NCBI GenBank assembly: GCA_964478165.1 | Contig: CAYZGU010000004.1 | Location: forward strand, 87,659 to 151,658 | From: CAYZGU01 sp964478165 | GTDB lineage: Bacteria > Poribacteria > WGA-4E > JAJDTR01 | DNA length: 64,000 bases | Direction: 5' to 3' | In this document: one piece after another, positions 17,770 to 27,073 of the stretch | Layout: every line of letters begins with the position of its first letter | Position numbering within the stretch: the stretch's first letter is position 1 | Made by a program: the position numbers and the translations under genes | Notes under the pieces: model-generated | Told to the model about the DNA's origin: nothing | Databases searched by the model: none | Seen by the model: the letters and a program-made list of their open reading frames with translations, nothing else

Positions 17770-19311
17770 ATGAAAATAAACGCGTCAATCGACATCGAAG
17801 ATCGCATAAAATTGGGCCTTAACGCGCTTGTGGGTGGCCTGGATGCGTCGAAGAAACATATGCCTTACTGGTGCATTCGTGTCAAGAATGGTCGTCTACA
17901 GAATTTTCATCATGCTGGTACTTGGGACTGGTGCCACGATGTGGCTCGAGCTATTCACGCAATTAGTTTGGCAGAAGAAGCTATAGGTGAGAGGGTTGAT
18001 GAGACTATTTGGCGTCATCTGGGAGATCTACAGATTGCGCTGTTTGATGAGGCGGACGATTTGCCGGGCACGGTGGACAAGGAAACGGGTGAACGTGTTG
18101 TTCATTTGCACAATGTTAGGGAAGCGACACACGCGCTGACTGCGCTCTATCGCCGTGGTGACGAGCGTGCACGCAAGTGGAGCCGCCGAATGATTCGGGC
18201 GGTAAGAAAATCGTTAGATTCTAAAGGCGCCATGCAATGCGATCGTCTTCCGGTTTGCGTTTCGGACTATAACTACCAACCATCGCAGGAAGGTCGAGCG
18301 GTTGATGCGCTTGTCCGAAACTATCGATCTACTGGAGATTCAGCTGCTCTTGAACTGGCCGGACTCATGACGAATTATGCCCTGGACTCCTGCTTTACGG
18401 CCGAAGGTAGTCTCCGAGAAGAAGCTGGTACGCATGGTCACTCGCTGAATGCTATGCTGGCTGGAATGCTTGATTTCGCAATAATTACGAATGATGCCAA
18501 GGTGCTGAATAGGGCTAAATCCATCTATGATGTTGGCTGTCCGCGTTTTAATAGTAGCTTCGGTTGGTCAATGGAATCTCTTGACAAATTTAACCATCGT
18601 GGTGAATCCAACAACACAGGAGATTTGCTACGGGCGGCCCTGTTGTTGGGAAAGGCTGGGTGGCCTGAATACTTTGAGGAGGCGGAACGCATCCTGCGAG
18701 CCCACCTGCTTCCCTCGCAAGTAATCGATGTGGATGATTTGCCCGACGAGCCCAATCTGTTAGATGACAGTTCTTCTCGCCGAGCGTCCCGTCTCCGAGG
18801 CGGCTTCAGCTTTCCTACACCTAATGATTACTTGTTGAATCCGGATGCAGCGCTTGTAACGTATGACATCACTTCGGGCGCGGTCGATGGAATGTGCGAA
18901 GCACTGTCAACTATCATTGATTCGAAAGATGTTGATGTGCGCCTTAATCTGTTGTTCAATCATGAATTGCAAGATCTACAGGTCGTCAGCCATCTTTGTG
19001 AGGCTGGGCACATCAGAATCGAAAACAGGACTAGCCGGAATCTGTTTGTACGCATCCCGTCTTGGGTGGACAAAAGGGACGTTGAATTGAAGGTAAACAA
19101 AGTGGAAGTGGCACCGGTGTTTATTGATTCTTATCTGCTAATCGCTTGCAATCATTCTTCTTCATCAAGTGTCATAAATTTCCCTTTGCGAGAGGTTCGT
19201 ACTATGGAGTCTATCTGCTTTAGGAATTATACCATCGACTGGCGTGGAGACGAAATTGTCGCGATGTCACCTCCAGCAGAAAATCGCCCGATGTTTGGAC
19301 CGTGTCAATAA
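17770..19311 (+). CDS. GH127-like (alpha/alpha)6 barrel glycosidase homologue
   Basis: A 513-residue protein from the ATG at 17770, which has GGGAGAA upstream; the frame extends 37 codons further 5' without family features. The N-terminal two thirds are helical repeats of an (alpha/alpha)6 toroid (FHHAGTWDWCHDVARAIHAI, HNVREATHALTALYRRG, TNYALDSCFTAEGSLREEAG). The C-terminal part has the beta-sandwich phrase LFVRIPSWVDKRDVELKVN, which is very typical of GH127 beta-L-arabinofuranosidase-type proteins. The GH127 Cys-based active site (a Glu plus a Cys cluster) could not be confirmed by eye. It fits the sugar-degrading context as a cytosolic glycosidase or a non-hydrolytic relative. Confidence 0.65.
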   Translation: MKINASIDIEDRIKLGLNALVGGLDASKKHMPYWCIRVKNGRLQNFHHAGTWDWCHDVARAIHAISLAEEAIGERVDETIWRHLGDLQIALFDEADDLPGTVDKETGERVVHLHNVREATHALTALYRRGDERARKWSRRMIRAVRKSLDSKGAMQCDRLPVCVSDYNYQPSQEGRAVDALVRNYRSTGDSAALELAGLMTNYALDSCFTAEGSLREEAGTHGHSLNAMLAGMLDFAIITNDAKVLNRAKSIYDVGCPRFNSSFGWSMESLDKFNHRGESNNTGDLLRAALLLGKAGWPEYFEEAERILRAHLLPSQVIDVDDLPDEPNLLDDSSSRRASRLRGGFSFPTPNDYLLNPDAALVTYDITSGAVDGMCEALSTIIDSKDVDVRLNLLFNHELQDLQVVSHLCEAGHIRIENRTSRNLFVRIPSWVDKRDVELKVNKVEVAPVFIDSYLLIACNHSSSSSVINFPLREVRTMESICFRNYTIDWRGDEIVAMSPPAENRPMFGPCQ

Positions 19312-19470
19312 GAATGGTTCGGATGTGAGCGGCTTTTTAAGGGTGATAGGAGAGTAGTAAAAACAGGAGCATCAATCCCGACGCAATGTACGACATGTTA
19401 CAAGTGCTTTGGAAAGATGCAATAAACGAGAAAAAGTGTAGGAACTTGTATATACCTCAAAGGACAATTC

Positions 19471-20625
19471 ATGATAAAATCGACAGATGCTAAATATCGA
19501 GTCGGCGTCATCGGCTGTGGAAGGGCAGGGACCACTCGCGCTCGGGCGTTTGACCTTCATCCGTTGTGCAAGGTGACTGCGATAAGTGACACTGATTCTG
19601 AGAACCTCCAGCTAGGTTGTGAACGTTTTAAGGTTCCTGGCTATAGTACATATGAGGCGATGTTTAAGAATGAACAAATTGATATTGCCATGCCTGTGTT
19701 GCCTGTTGGACCAAATGCTGATGCTGTTGTTGCTTCAGCCGAGGCGGGTGTCAAGGCCATTTTCTGTGAGAAACCACTCACTGCTAGTTTGGTTGACGCG
19801 GATCGTATGGTCGAGGAGTGTCGTTCTCGTGGAATCTTCCTTGCTGCCGGCGTCGTTATCTCAAGCCACCGAGACTACCAAAGAGCTTACGAATTGATTG
19901 CAGACGGTGAAATCGGTGAGGTGCAGCGAATTAATCTTTATGGCAACAACAGGCAGGGCGGGTGTCATGGTTTGAACTTAGCCCGAAAGTTTGCGAATAA
20001 ATCGGCCGTCGATTGGGTGGTGGGATGGGTAGATGGGGATGCGTCCAGCGACTATGAAGAACCGTACAATGAAGGCGACACAGGGTTCGGACAGATCGGT
20101 GGATACATTCGATTCTCAAATGGGATAGAGTGTTTCAGTAATTACAAACAGGTCGGCTGGAAGGGAATCGAGGTGATAGGTTCCCTTGGCGTTCTCCATA
20201 ACTGGAACAATACTGGTCTTGGGATACAACTCTGGAAGGTGTCCAACGCCGAAAATGAGCGAGGACCGGCTAATCTCGTGGAGGTTAAGGGGTTGTTCGA
20301 GAAACATACTGACAACGAAAGAGATTATGATGAAGAAGGTTGGATGGATCCGGGTCCCACGATGAAGGGGATTGTTCAGGCCATAGTTGATTCACTAGAG
20401 ACGAGCGTCGAACTCAAAATAACTACGGGTAACGACTTGCGTCATGCGTTAGAAATCGCCATCGGACTGAGGGAATCGCATCGGTTGAATCACGCTGCGG
20501 TTAAGTTTCCGATTGAAGACCGCAGTCTTGTGATGTACCCGCAGAAATCACGTTGGCACTACAAGAAGGACCTTTTTGGCAGAGAGCAGTATATGGCGCA
20601 GATGCAGCAGTGGAAGAGACCCTGA
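19471..20625 (+). CDS. Gfo/Idh/MocA family oxidoreductase
   Basis: A 384-residue protein with the cofactor motif RVGVIGCGRAGTTRARAF, the family EKP in IFCEKPLTASLVDADRMV, and the C-terminal domain with GGCHGLNLARKFA and VDWVVGWVDGD. It ends YPQKSRWHYKKDLFGREQY. It is a close paralogue of 50054-51241, which shares the blocks FCEKPLTA, NNQGGCHG-NLAR, VIGWVSGD and the tail YPKKSRWYYKKEIHG. Most Gfo proteins lack this basic-aromatic tail, so the pair forms a distinct subfamily. An NAD(P)-dependent sugar dehydrogenase is the likely role. The FG-GAP gene downstream starts only nine bases after the stop. Confidence 0.88.
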   Translation: MIKSTDAKYRVGVIGCGRAGTTRARAFDLHPLCKVTAISDTDSENLQLGCERFKVPGYSTYEAMFKNEQIDIAMPVLPVGPNADAVVASAEAGVKAIFCEKPLTASLVDADRMVEECRSRGIFLAAGVVISSHRDYQRAYELIADGEIGEVQRINLYGNNRQGGCHGLNLARKFANKSAVDWVVGWVDGDASSDYEEPYNEGDTGFGQIGGYIRFSNGIECFSNYKQVGWKGIEVIGSLGVLHNWNNTGLGIQLWKVSNAENERGPANLVEVKGLFEKHTDNERDYDEEGWMDPGPTMKGIVQAIVDSLETSVELKITTGNDLRHALEIAIGLRESHRLNHAAVKFPIEDRSLVMYPQKSRWHYKKDLFGREQYMAQMQQWKRP

Positions 20626-20634
20626 AGGGAAGAT

Positions 20635-23600
20635 ATGTCAAAAAAGATTACGCCTACTACCCAACAATCTCAGTGCGCCGCGAAGAAGGGATTCCAGATT
20701 TTCGGGTTTTTGGCGGGTTGGTCGGGAATGAATAGGTGTTTCGTGCAGAGGGCACTTAGGATTCTTATCGCAATCCTGTTTTTCTCCTCAGAACACGCGG
20801 GTTCTGGCGCGATGACCTCTCAGTTAAACAAGACAGCCGGCCATGAAAGGATGTTAACTCTTCTTGAGCAGATAGCTCGTCGCACTTCGGAAACGAACGT
20901 ATACACGGGAGTCGGAATGGTGCGTCGATTGCGTGAGCAACTTGCTAATCTGCCTGCCAATACGCCCCCCCTAGTTTGGTGGCATTTTTACATGGAAATA
21001 GCCGAAGGAGAACTTCGTCTCGGAAATGAGGTGGAAGCAATCGCTCAGCTCAAAGAGGCGTATCAACTACTTCCCAAGCTAAGGGGACATCTTTCGCCAT
21101 TGAAGGCGAATTCCACTCTGTTTCGGCTTGGTGTGGCGCATATGAGGCAAGGTGAGACGCAGAACTGTTGCCTACACCATATTCCCGAAAGTTGTATTCT
21201 GCCGCTACAAACTAGCGCAATGCATACACAGGAGGATGGCTCACGACGGGCAATTGCTTATTTCTCTGAAGTGCTGCGGAATACAACCGCACAGACGCCA
21301 CTTCACCTTGAAGCTCAATGGCTGATCAACATTGCACATATGACTATCGGCGGCTATCCGGCGGAGGTGCCCAAGCAGTACTTACTTCCTCCCGAAACTT
21401 TTCAATCTGAAGAAAGAATTCAGCGCTTCGAAAACATTGCCCCGAGCCTGGGACTTGCCACATTCGACATGTCGGGAGGTGCTATCGCTGACGACTTTGA
21501 TAATGATGGTTACTTGGATCTCCTGGTTTCGACGTGGGATGTTTTGGGCCAGATTCGTTTTTTTAGGAATAACCAGGACGGCACTTTCGCGGAGCGAACG
21601 ATCCAAGCTGGACTCATGGGTCTCTACGGCGGTCTAAACCTTTTACAGGCAGATTACGACAACGATGGAGATGTTGATATTCTCGTACTGCGTGGAGCAT
21701 GGCTTGAACAGAACGGAAGGTATCCTAACTCGCTCCTGCGGAACAATGGCAACAGTACGTTTACAGATGTAACTTTTGATGCGGGATTGGGACAAGTACA
21801 CTATCCCAGTCAAACAGCGAGCTGGGGCGATTACGACAATGATGGAGACCTCGATTTGTATGTCGGAAATGAAACGACCGACGCGTTGAAGGCACCTTGT
21901 CAACTTTTCAGAAACAATGCTGATGGTACTTTTACGGATCTCGCTGCGGATGCAGGTGTACAAAACTATGGTTTTACCAAAGCAGTGATTTGGGGTGATT
22001 ACAATGGCGATCGTTGGCCAGATCTTTACGTGTCTAATTTCAAGGGGGCCAATCGGCTCTATCGCAATAATGGCAACGGAACGTTTACTGATGTGGCAGA
22101 AGAACTTAATGTTACTGGTCCCATACGTAGCTTTCCTGCCTGGTTCTGGGATTTTGATAACGATGGAATTCTAGATTTGTATGTGTCTGCCTATTCCGCT
22201 GGTATCTCCGATCTTGCGGCGCATGCCCTTGGGTTGTCCGTGCGACTTCCTGTGGGTGAGCAATCGCTGGGTTCTAGAGTTGGGACCAGAGAAATAGGAC
22301 AGGAGGCCGCGCCAATTATTACAACGGCATTTTTTGGCGAATCCAATCGGGAAGTGGAATCGACGCATCTGTACACTGGAGATGGGAGAGGTGGTTTCAA
22401 GGAAGTCGCACGAAAAAACAACCTCAGAAATCCCAGTGCACCAATGGGCTCAAATTTTGGAGACCTCGATAATGACGGATATCCCGATTTTTATCTCGGC
22501 ACAGGGTATCCGGACTATAAAAATATCATGCCAAATGTCATGTATCTCAATAATTCTGGAAACGGTTTTTTTGACGTGACTTATTCTGGTGGATTTGGGC
22601 ATCTGCAGAAGGGGCATAGCGTTGTCTTCGCAGATTTTGATAATGATGGAGATCAGGATATTTTTGAACAGATGGGCGGCGCGTTTCCTGGTGATAGATA
22701 CGGTAATGCGCTATTTGAGAATCCGGGCTTCGGCAATCACTGGATTGCGGTCGAACTGGTTGGTGTGGACTCCAACACATCGGCAATCGGTGCGCGCATT
22801 CGGATCGAGATTTCCGAAGGTGGAGTGCGACGCTCGATCTACAAGCATGTCAACAGCGGAGGTAGCTTTGGTGCGAATCCACTTCGACAAACGATTGGGG
22901 TTGGAAAGGCAGAAAAAATTGAGACACTTGAGGTATTCTGGCCGACCACTGGTCTAACGCAGAGCTTTCATGACGTACTATCGGACGCCTTCATTCAAGT
23001 TGTTGAGGGCGAAGCACAATATGCAATACTTGACATTAAAAAGCTGAAATTGTCTGTTCGCGTTGGCACCCGTCTATCTCAGAGTGGAGCGCCACATCTC
23101 AGTCCCATTAAGGCCGCCTTCGTAAAGGAAAAAAATAGGGAAAATCAATTCGACCGAGACGCGCATCACGATTGGAAATCGGGTGAATCCGGTCCACTGG
23201 AGGACAGTCGGCTTGAAGTTGGAAAGAGAGAAGGAGGTGAATTTTCACCTGAGTTTGCTGACGCCTATAATCGCGGACTTGATTTGCTCAAGCGTGAGAA
23301 TTACATGGGTGCCGTAGAAGCCTTTAAAGAGTCAATCGACCTCGCACCTGAATACGAAAAAACACACTATATCCTTGGACGTATTTACCTGCTTAACCTT
23401 GCGAAAACCGATTTAGCGATCGCAGCGTTTCTAACGACGATCAAGCTAGTGCCGAACCATGCCCGTGCGCACCAGATGCTCGGCGTCGCCTATTCTAGAC
23501 AGAGTGCGATTCAAAAAGGGGTGGGTCCGCTGCTCCGAGCTATTGAACTGGGTGCGGAAGTGGTTGAAGACTATCCGTATCATCCATACTACGATCTTGG

Positions 23601-24255
23601 CATGATCTACGCCAAGCAGCATATGTTTGACGACGCAATCCGATATCTCGAGCAGGCCATCGAGTTGCACCCTGACCAGATTCGTGCGCATTATAGCTTG
23701 GGCAACGCCTACATTAGGCGTGGAGATATTAAGAAGGGTGCTGAACATATAAGAAAGTATCAAACGCTCAAACCTTATCTTAACACCGTTTCACAGCTTG
23801 AAAACGCGCTGCGACGGATGCCGGCAAATTCGGAACGATGGCATCAATTGGGCCGGCTCCATACGCGATATGGCCGTTTTGACAAAGCAATCAATCCTCT
23901 AAGAAGATCTATTGAACTTGATGCCGATAACTGGAAAGTTTATAACCTCCTTGCCGTCTGTTATATGAGGCTCAATCAACTGCCTGACATGGAGCGTGTG
24001 TGCGAGGTTTCTGTGCGCATTGCCCCGAATGAAGTAAATACTCACAATGCCCTTGGCATGAGCTATTTTCTCCAGGGGAAGAATCGCAAGGCTTTGGAAG
24101 CGTTTAAGAGAGCGGTTCAACTTGACGTGGAGAACCCGGAGTCTGTCGAAAATCTTGGGAAGGTATATGAACGGCTGGGTGAGAAGAACAAAGCGGTTCA
24201 GGCCCTCAAGGCAGCCCAACAACTGAGAGCAAGACAAGGACAACAACAGGAATAG
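20635..24255 (+). CDS. FG-GAP/VCBS repeat protein with ASPIC/UnbV and TPR domains
   Basis: At 1206 residues this is the largest gene here. After a hydrophobic N-terminus (RALRILIAILFF) comes a short helical repeat region (about 80-210). Seven calcium-loop FG-GAP/VCBS repeats follow, for example DFDNDGYLDLLV, DYDNDGDVDILV, DYDNDGDLDLYV, DFDNDGILDLYV and DLDNDGYPDFYL (about 285-690). An ASPIC/UnbV domain (IAVELVGVDSN, VFWPTTGLTQSF, about 700-800) comes next, and at least six TPR units (about 875-1200). The 20635 ATG has GAAGGGAAG upstream; the ATG at 20728 would place the hydrophobic stretch as a clean signal peptide, so either may be used. It is probably exported and calcium-binding, with a role in adhesion or protein assembly. 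The exact function is unknown. Confidence 0.85.
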   Translation: MSKKITPTTQQSQCAAKKGFQIFGFLAGWSGMNRCFVQRALRILIAILFFSSEHAGSGAMTSQLNKTAGHERMLTLLEQIARRTSETNVYTGVGMVRRLREQLANLPANTPPLVWWHFYMEIAEGELRLGNEVEAIAQLKEAYQLLPKLRGHLSPLKANSTLFRLGVAHMRQGETQNCCLHHIPESCILPLQTSAMHTQEDGSRRAIAYFSEVLRNTTAQTPLHLEAQWLINIAHMTIGGYPAEVPKQYLLPPETFQSEERIQRFENIAPSLGLATFDMSGGAIADDFDNDGYLDLLVSTWDVLGQIRFFRNNQDGTFAERTIQAGLMGLYGGLNLLQADYDNDGDVDILVLRGAWLEQNGRYPNSLLRNNGNSTFTDVTFDAGLGQVHYPSQTASWGDYDNDGDLDLYVGNETTDALKAPCQLFRNNADGTFTDLAADAGVQNYGFTKAVIWGDYNGDRWPDLYVSNFKGANRLYRNNGNGTFTDVAEELNVTGPIRSFPAWFWDFDNDGILDLYVSAYSAGISDLAAHALGLSVRLPVGEQSLGSRVGTREIGQEAAPIITTAFFGESNREVESTHLYTGDGRGGFKEVARKNNLRNPSAPMGSNFGDLDNDGYPDFYLGTGYPDYKNIMPNVMYLNNSGNGFFDVTYSGGFGHLQKGHSVVFADFDNDGDQDIFEQMGGAFPGDRYGNALFENPGFGNHWIAVELVGVDSNTSAIGARIRIEISEGGVRRSIYKHVNSGGSFGANPLRQTIGVGKAEKIETLEVFWPTTGLTQSFHDVLSDAFIQVVEGEAQYAILDIKKLKLSVRVGTRLSQSGAPHLSPIKAAFVKEKNRENQFDRDAHHDWKSGESGPLEDSRLEVGKREGGEFSPEFADAYNRGLDLLKRENYMGAVEAFKESIDLAPEYEKTHYILGRIYLLNLAKTDLAIAAFLTTIKLVPNHARAHQMLGVAYSRQSAIQKGVGPLLRAIELGAEVVEDYPYHPYYDLGMIYAKQHMFDDAIRYLEQAIELHPDQIRAHYSLGNAYIRRGDIKKGAEHIRKYQTLKPYLNTVSQLENALRRMPANSERWHQLGRLHTRYGRFDKAINPLRRSIELDADNWKVYNLLAVCYMRLNQLPDMERVCEVSVRIAPNEVNTHNALGMSYFLQGKNRKALEAFKRAVQLDVENPESVENLGKVYERLGEKNKAVQALKAAQQLRARQGQQQE

Positions 24256-24355
24256 GTTAAACCCTCATCGAATTGTTGTCATAAGGAATTACGGCATTGC
24301 CGCCCTGACATCTTAGCGTGTTTCGGGGGCAAGTATTAGCAAGAAAGGTGAACTA

Positions 24356-25174
24356 ATGATTAAGCTTGGAGTGATGGCGCGCGAAACCGCGCAAGGAAGC
24401 ATCGAAAGCATCATCGATCTGGCGTATGAATTGAATTTGGATGTTGTTGAATTGCATCTAGCGGGAATGTCCACGGAACCTGATTATCTCCGCAAGATCA
24501 AGATACAATGTCTCAAGCGTGGATTGCCCATTGGGTATCTGGGATCTGGCACTCTTGCCGGACCAGTAGAGAAATTGCCTGAACTGGTAGAACAGGCCAA
24601 AGTTAATGTAAATCTTGCCGCTTTCATGGGTGCGCAAATGGTTCGGGTGTTCGCAAGGCACAAATGGCCAGATACGGTTGCAGAACAAGAATCCCTCTGG
24701 GTTCCTATGATTGGTGCTTTCCAGGAGGTTTCGGATTATGCGGCAGAACAAGGCGTCATCTTAGGTCTACAGAACCATAACAACGGTAGCTTTGCGATGA
24801 CCGCTCACCAGGTCTTGCGGATTCTCCGCGAAGTTGACCGCGAAAATTTTACGTTTGTCATGGACACTGGACAATGGTTGAAGGCGGTCGGTTCACATCC
24901 CCGCGGCCAATTCCATCCCGACGTAGATCTTTACCGGGATTACCTCGAGCCTACGGTGCCTCACGCTACTTATGTACGCGCCAAAATCTACAAAATCGAC
25001 AATGGTTATGAGGAATGGTTGGATTACCCGCGCATCCTGGAGATTCTGAAATCGGCGAATTTCAACGGGAACATGTCAATCGTATTTGAGGGTGGGGACC
25101 GGAATCGATTCGACACTAACGAGTGTCTTAGACTCGCAGCTGCGCATCTGCGTGAGGTTCTGGGAGCGCACTAG
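24356..25174 (+). CDS. Sugar phosphate isomerase/epimerase (AP_endonuc_2 TIM barrel)
   Basis: The 272-residue protein fits the xylose-isomerase-like TIM-barrel family. Visible barrel elements are LDVVELHLAGM (Glu, strand 2), GAQMVRVFAR, VILGLQNHNNGSF (in place of the usual Glu-Asn-His), FVMDTGQWL (Asp, metal ligand) and MSIVFEGGDRN (final Glu). The Gln in GLQNHN replaces the Glu most relatives have at the first metal ligand, which may tune rather than abolish metal binding. AGAAAGGTGA precedes the ATG. It is followed after 48 bases by an amidohydrolase and then a drug/metabolite-type permease, so it appears to head a catabolic operon. The substrate is probably a keto sugar or sugar acid. Confidence 0.82.
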   Translation: MIKLGVMARETAQGSIESIIDLAYELNLDVVELHLAGMSTEPDYLRKIKIQCLKRGLPIGYLGSGTLAGPVEKLPELVEQAKVNVNLAAFMGAQMVRVFARHKWPDTVAEQESLWVPMIGAFQEVSDYAAEQGVILGLQNHNNGSFAMTAHQVLRILREVDRENFTFVMDTGQWLKAVGSHPRGQFHPDVDLYRDYLEPTVPHATYVRAKIYKIDNGYEEWLDYPRILEILKSANFNGNMSIVFEGGDRNRFDTNECLRLAAAHLREVLGAH

Positions 25175-25222
25175 TAGGTTTGGATGTTTCAAAAGATTCT
25201 GAGTTCACGAGAGGAGAAGGTT

Positions 25223-26047
25223 ATGATTATTGATACACACCTACATGTCTGGAGTGATGATTTTTCGCGTTATCCGTTTTCCGATGGTAGGACGACGGAC
25301 CAGTTAGGAACGGTGGAGTTGCTGAACCAAACAATGGATGAGGCGGGTGTGGATAAAGCGGTGATTGTTCAACCCATACACTATCTATATGACAATCGGT
25401 ACGTGGCAGCGTGCGTTCGGAGATTTCCGGACAAGTTCGCAGCCGTTGGGTTGCTGGACCGAACGGCGCCCGACGTAGCAGATCAACTCGAGCGTTTGGT
25501 CAAGGAGGATGGGTTTTGCGGATTGCGTCTGCACCTGGCGAAACCAGACGACCCTTCAGAATGGGCGGCGCCCGATCAAGATGCCACCTGGAAACGCGCC
25601 GAAAGCCTGGGTGCGTGCATGCAGGTGTATGGTCCTGCTAGCCATCTACCCGCGGTTGAACCAATTATCCGCCGTTTTCCAAAGGTAACGGTGGTACTTG
25701 ACCATATTGGAGGTGCTCCAATAGACGAGAATCCACCCTATCCTTTGCTCAATAACGTGCTACGGCTGGCCGAGTGTCCGAATGTCTATGTGAAATTTAC
25801 GCCGAAGGGTCACAAATCGAAATTGCCGTATCCTTTTGAAGACACGTTTGCGACCTACCGTAGGATTTTTGACGTATTTGGTCCCGAACGCGTGATGTGG
25901 GGTACGGACTTTCCAGGTGTGCTGCGGAACATCGGATACTTGCCGGCGTTGGATCTGTTTCGAACACATTTAGACTTTCTAACACTTGAAGACAAGGAGT
26001 GGTTGTTCAGTAAGACTGCGTTGAAGGTGTGGCCGTTTGGTGGTTGA
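25223..26047 (+). CDS. Amidohydrolase family protein (Amidohydro_2)
   Basis: The start at 25223 is set by the strong ribosome site GAGGAGAAGG; the frame is open 13 codons further upstream but without family sequence. The 274-residue protein opens with MIIDTHLHVWSDDFSRYPF, the HxH of Amidohydro_2 lactonase/decarboxylase-like proteins, continues with VDKAVIVQP, GLRLHLAK, VVLDHIGGAP (His ligand) and ends with MWGTDFPGVL (Asp ligand). All four metal-site positions are present. L-fuconolactonase-like and rhamnono-lactonase-like enzymes share this exact opening, so hydrolysis of a sugar lactone in the same pathway as the neighbouring isomerase and dehydrogenases is a reasonable inference. Confidence 0.85.
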   Translation: MIIDTHLHVWSDDFSRYPFSDGRTTDQLGTVELLNQTMDEAGVDKAVIVQPIHYLYDNRYVAACVRRFPDKFAAVGLLDRTAPDVADQLERLVKEDGFCGLRLHLAKPDDPSEWAAPDQDATWKRAESLGACMQVYGPASHLPAVEPIIRRFPKVTVVLDHIGGAPIDENPPYPLLNNVLRLAECPNVYVKFTPKGHKSKLPYPFEDTFATYRRIFDVFGPERVMWGTDFPGVLRNIGYLPALDLFRTHLDFLTLEDKEWLFSKTALKVWPFGG

Positions 26048-26099
26048 AGATAGCCTGTATATGTGTAAAACTACACCAGGCCTCTCGAGAGACGACCGG

Positions 26100-26990
26100 A
26101 TGCCCGTCAAAATTGTCCTACTAGTTCTGTTCTTGGCGTTTCTATGGGGTGGCGGTGCTCTTTCTGTCAAGATTGCATTGAGGGACTTTGCTCCGTTAGC
26201 GTTAGCCGGATTGCGTTTTTCCATTGCGCTGCTGCTAATTGTTTGCTGGGCGCGATTGTGCGGTATAGCAATCAGGCCGAGAACTCGTGATTTTCCATCA
26301 CTTTTTTTGATGGGCATGCTGTTTGCCAGCCAGATTGTCTGCTTCAATTGGGGAACCAATCTAACCTATGCGGGTAGGTCTGCTGTGATGATAAATACTT
26401 ATCCCCTTTTTGTGGGAGCAGTCGCTCACTTTCTGCTCCCAGAAGATCGGTTGACAGGTTGGAAGGCGTTGGGGTTAATCCTCTCATTCGGCGGGATCGT
26501 GATGGTGTTTTGGGACAATCTCGTTAGCCGGCATCAAGGACATCTGATCGGAGATCTCCTTACATTATGTAGTGGTTTTCAACTTGGATTACTTAGTGTT
26601 CTCACGAAACGCCTACTTCGATCCATTGATGTCTACCAATTGTTAATCTCACAGATGACATTCGGAGTGGTAGCCTTTTTTGTCCTGAGCGCGATTTTTG
26701 AAGGGAGGGCGGGATACGGATTTTCCTATCCTGCGCTAATTGCGGTTTTGTATCAGGGTGCAGTCGTGGGGGCATTCTGCTTTGTTGTGTGGATGCTTGT
26801 TCTGAAGCGATATTCAGCAAGTCGAATGGCAGTGCTGTTTTTTTCAACGCCCCTGTGGGGGATTACGCTGAGTCACTTTTTCCTTGGAGAGCCGATAACT
26901 CCTGGACTTGGCATCGGGGCTGTAGCGGTCGCGTTTGGTATCTGCATCGTTAATCTTGCGCCACAGTCGGACGTTGGCATACGTAGATGA
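26100..26990 (+). CDS. EamA/DMT-family transporter
   Basis: A 296-residue integral membrane protein with about ten hydrophobic segments and two EamA repeats. The first begins VLLVLFLAFLWGGGALSVKIAL, the usual WGxxF-type opening with Trp-Gly; the second starts around DLLTLCSGFQLGLL and ends PLWGITLSHFFLGEPITPG, a signature of the second repeat. Homologues export amino acids, nucleotide sugars or other small metabolites. The ATG at 26100 follows GAGAGACG; a longer frame reaches back into the preceding amidohydrolase gene but adds no membrane segment. It is in the same run of genes as the isomerase and amidohydrolase, suggesting import or export of their substrate or product. Confidence 0.85.
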   Translation: MPVKIVLLVLFLAFLWGGGALSVKIALRDFAPLALAGLRFSIALLLIVCWARLCGIAIRPRTRDFPSLFLMGMLFASQIVCFNWGTNLTYAGRSAVMINTYPLFVGAVAHFLLPEDRLTGWKALGLILSFGGIVMVFWDNLVSRHQGHLIGDLLTLCSGFQLGLLSVLTKRLLRSIDVYQLLISQMTFGVVAFFVLSAIFEGRAGYGFSYPALIAVLYQGAVVGAFCFVVWMLVLKRYSASRMAVLFFSTPLWGITLSHFFLGEPITPGLGIGAVAVAFGICIVNLAPQSDVGIRR

Positions 26991-27073
26991 GAACTATATA
27001 CAGTGTGCTGGAGTCAAAGGGGATCACATTAAACCGAACCGGTTTCAACCGGCTTTACAACGTGGAAAGATTG

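Noticed and set aside
20553..20735. Frame overlapping the end of a Gfo gene and the start of the FG-GAP gene
   Set aside because: It overlaps two well-supported genes in other frames. A protein-like look may come from shared sequence; not called.
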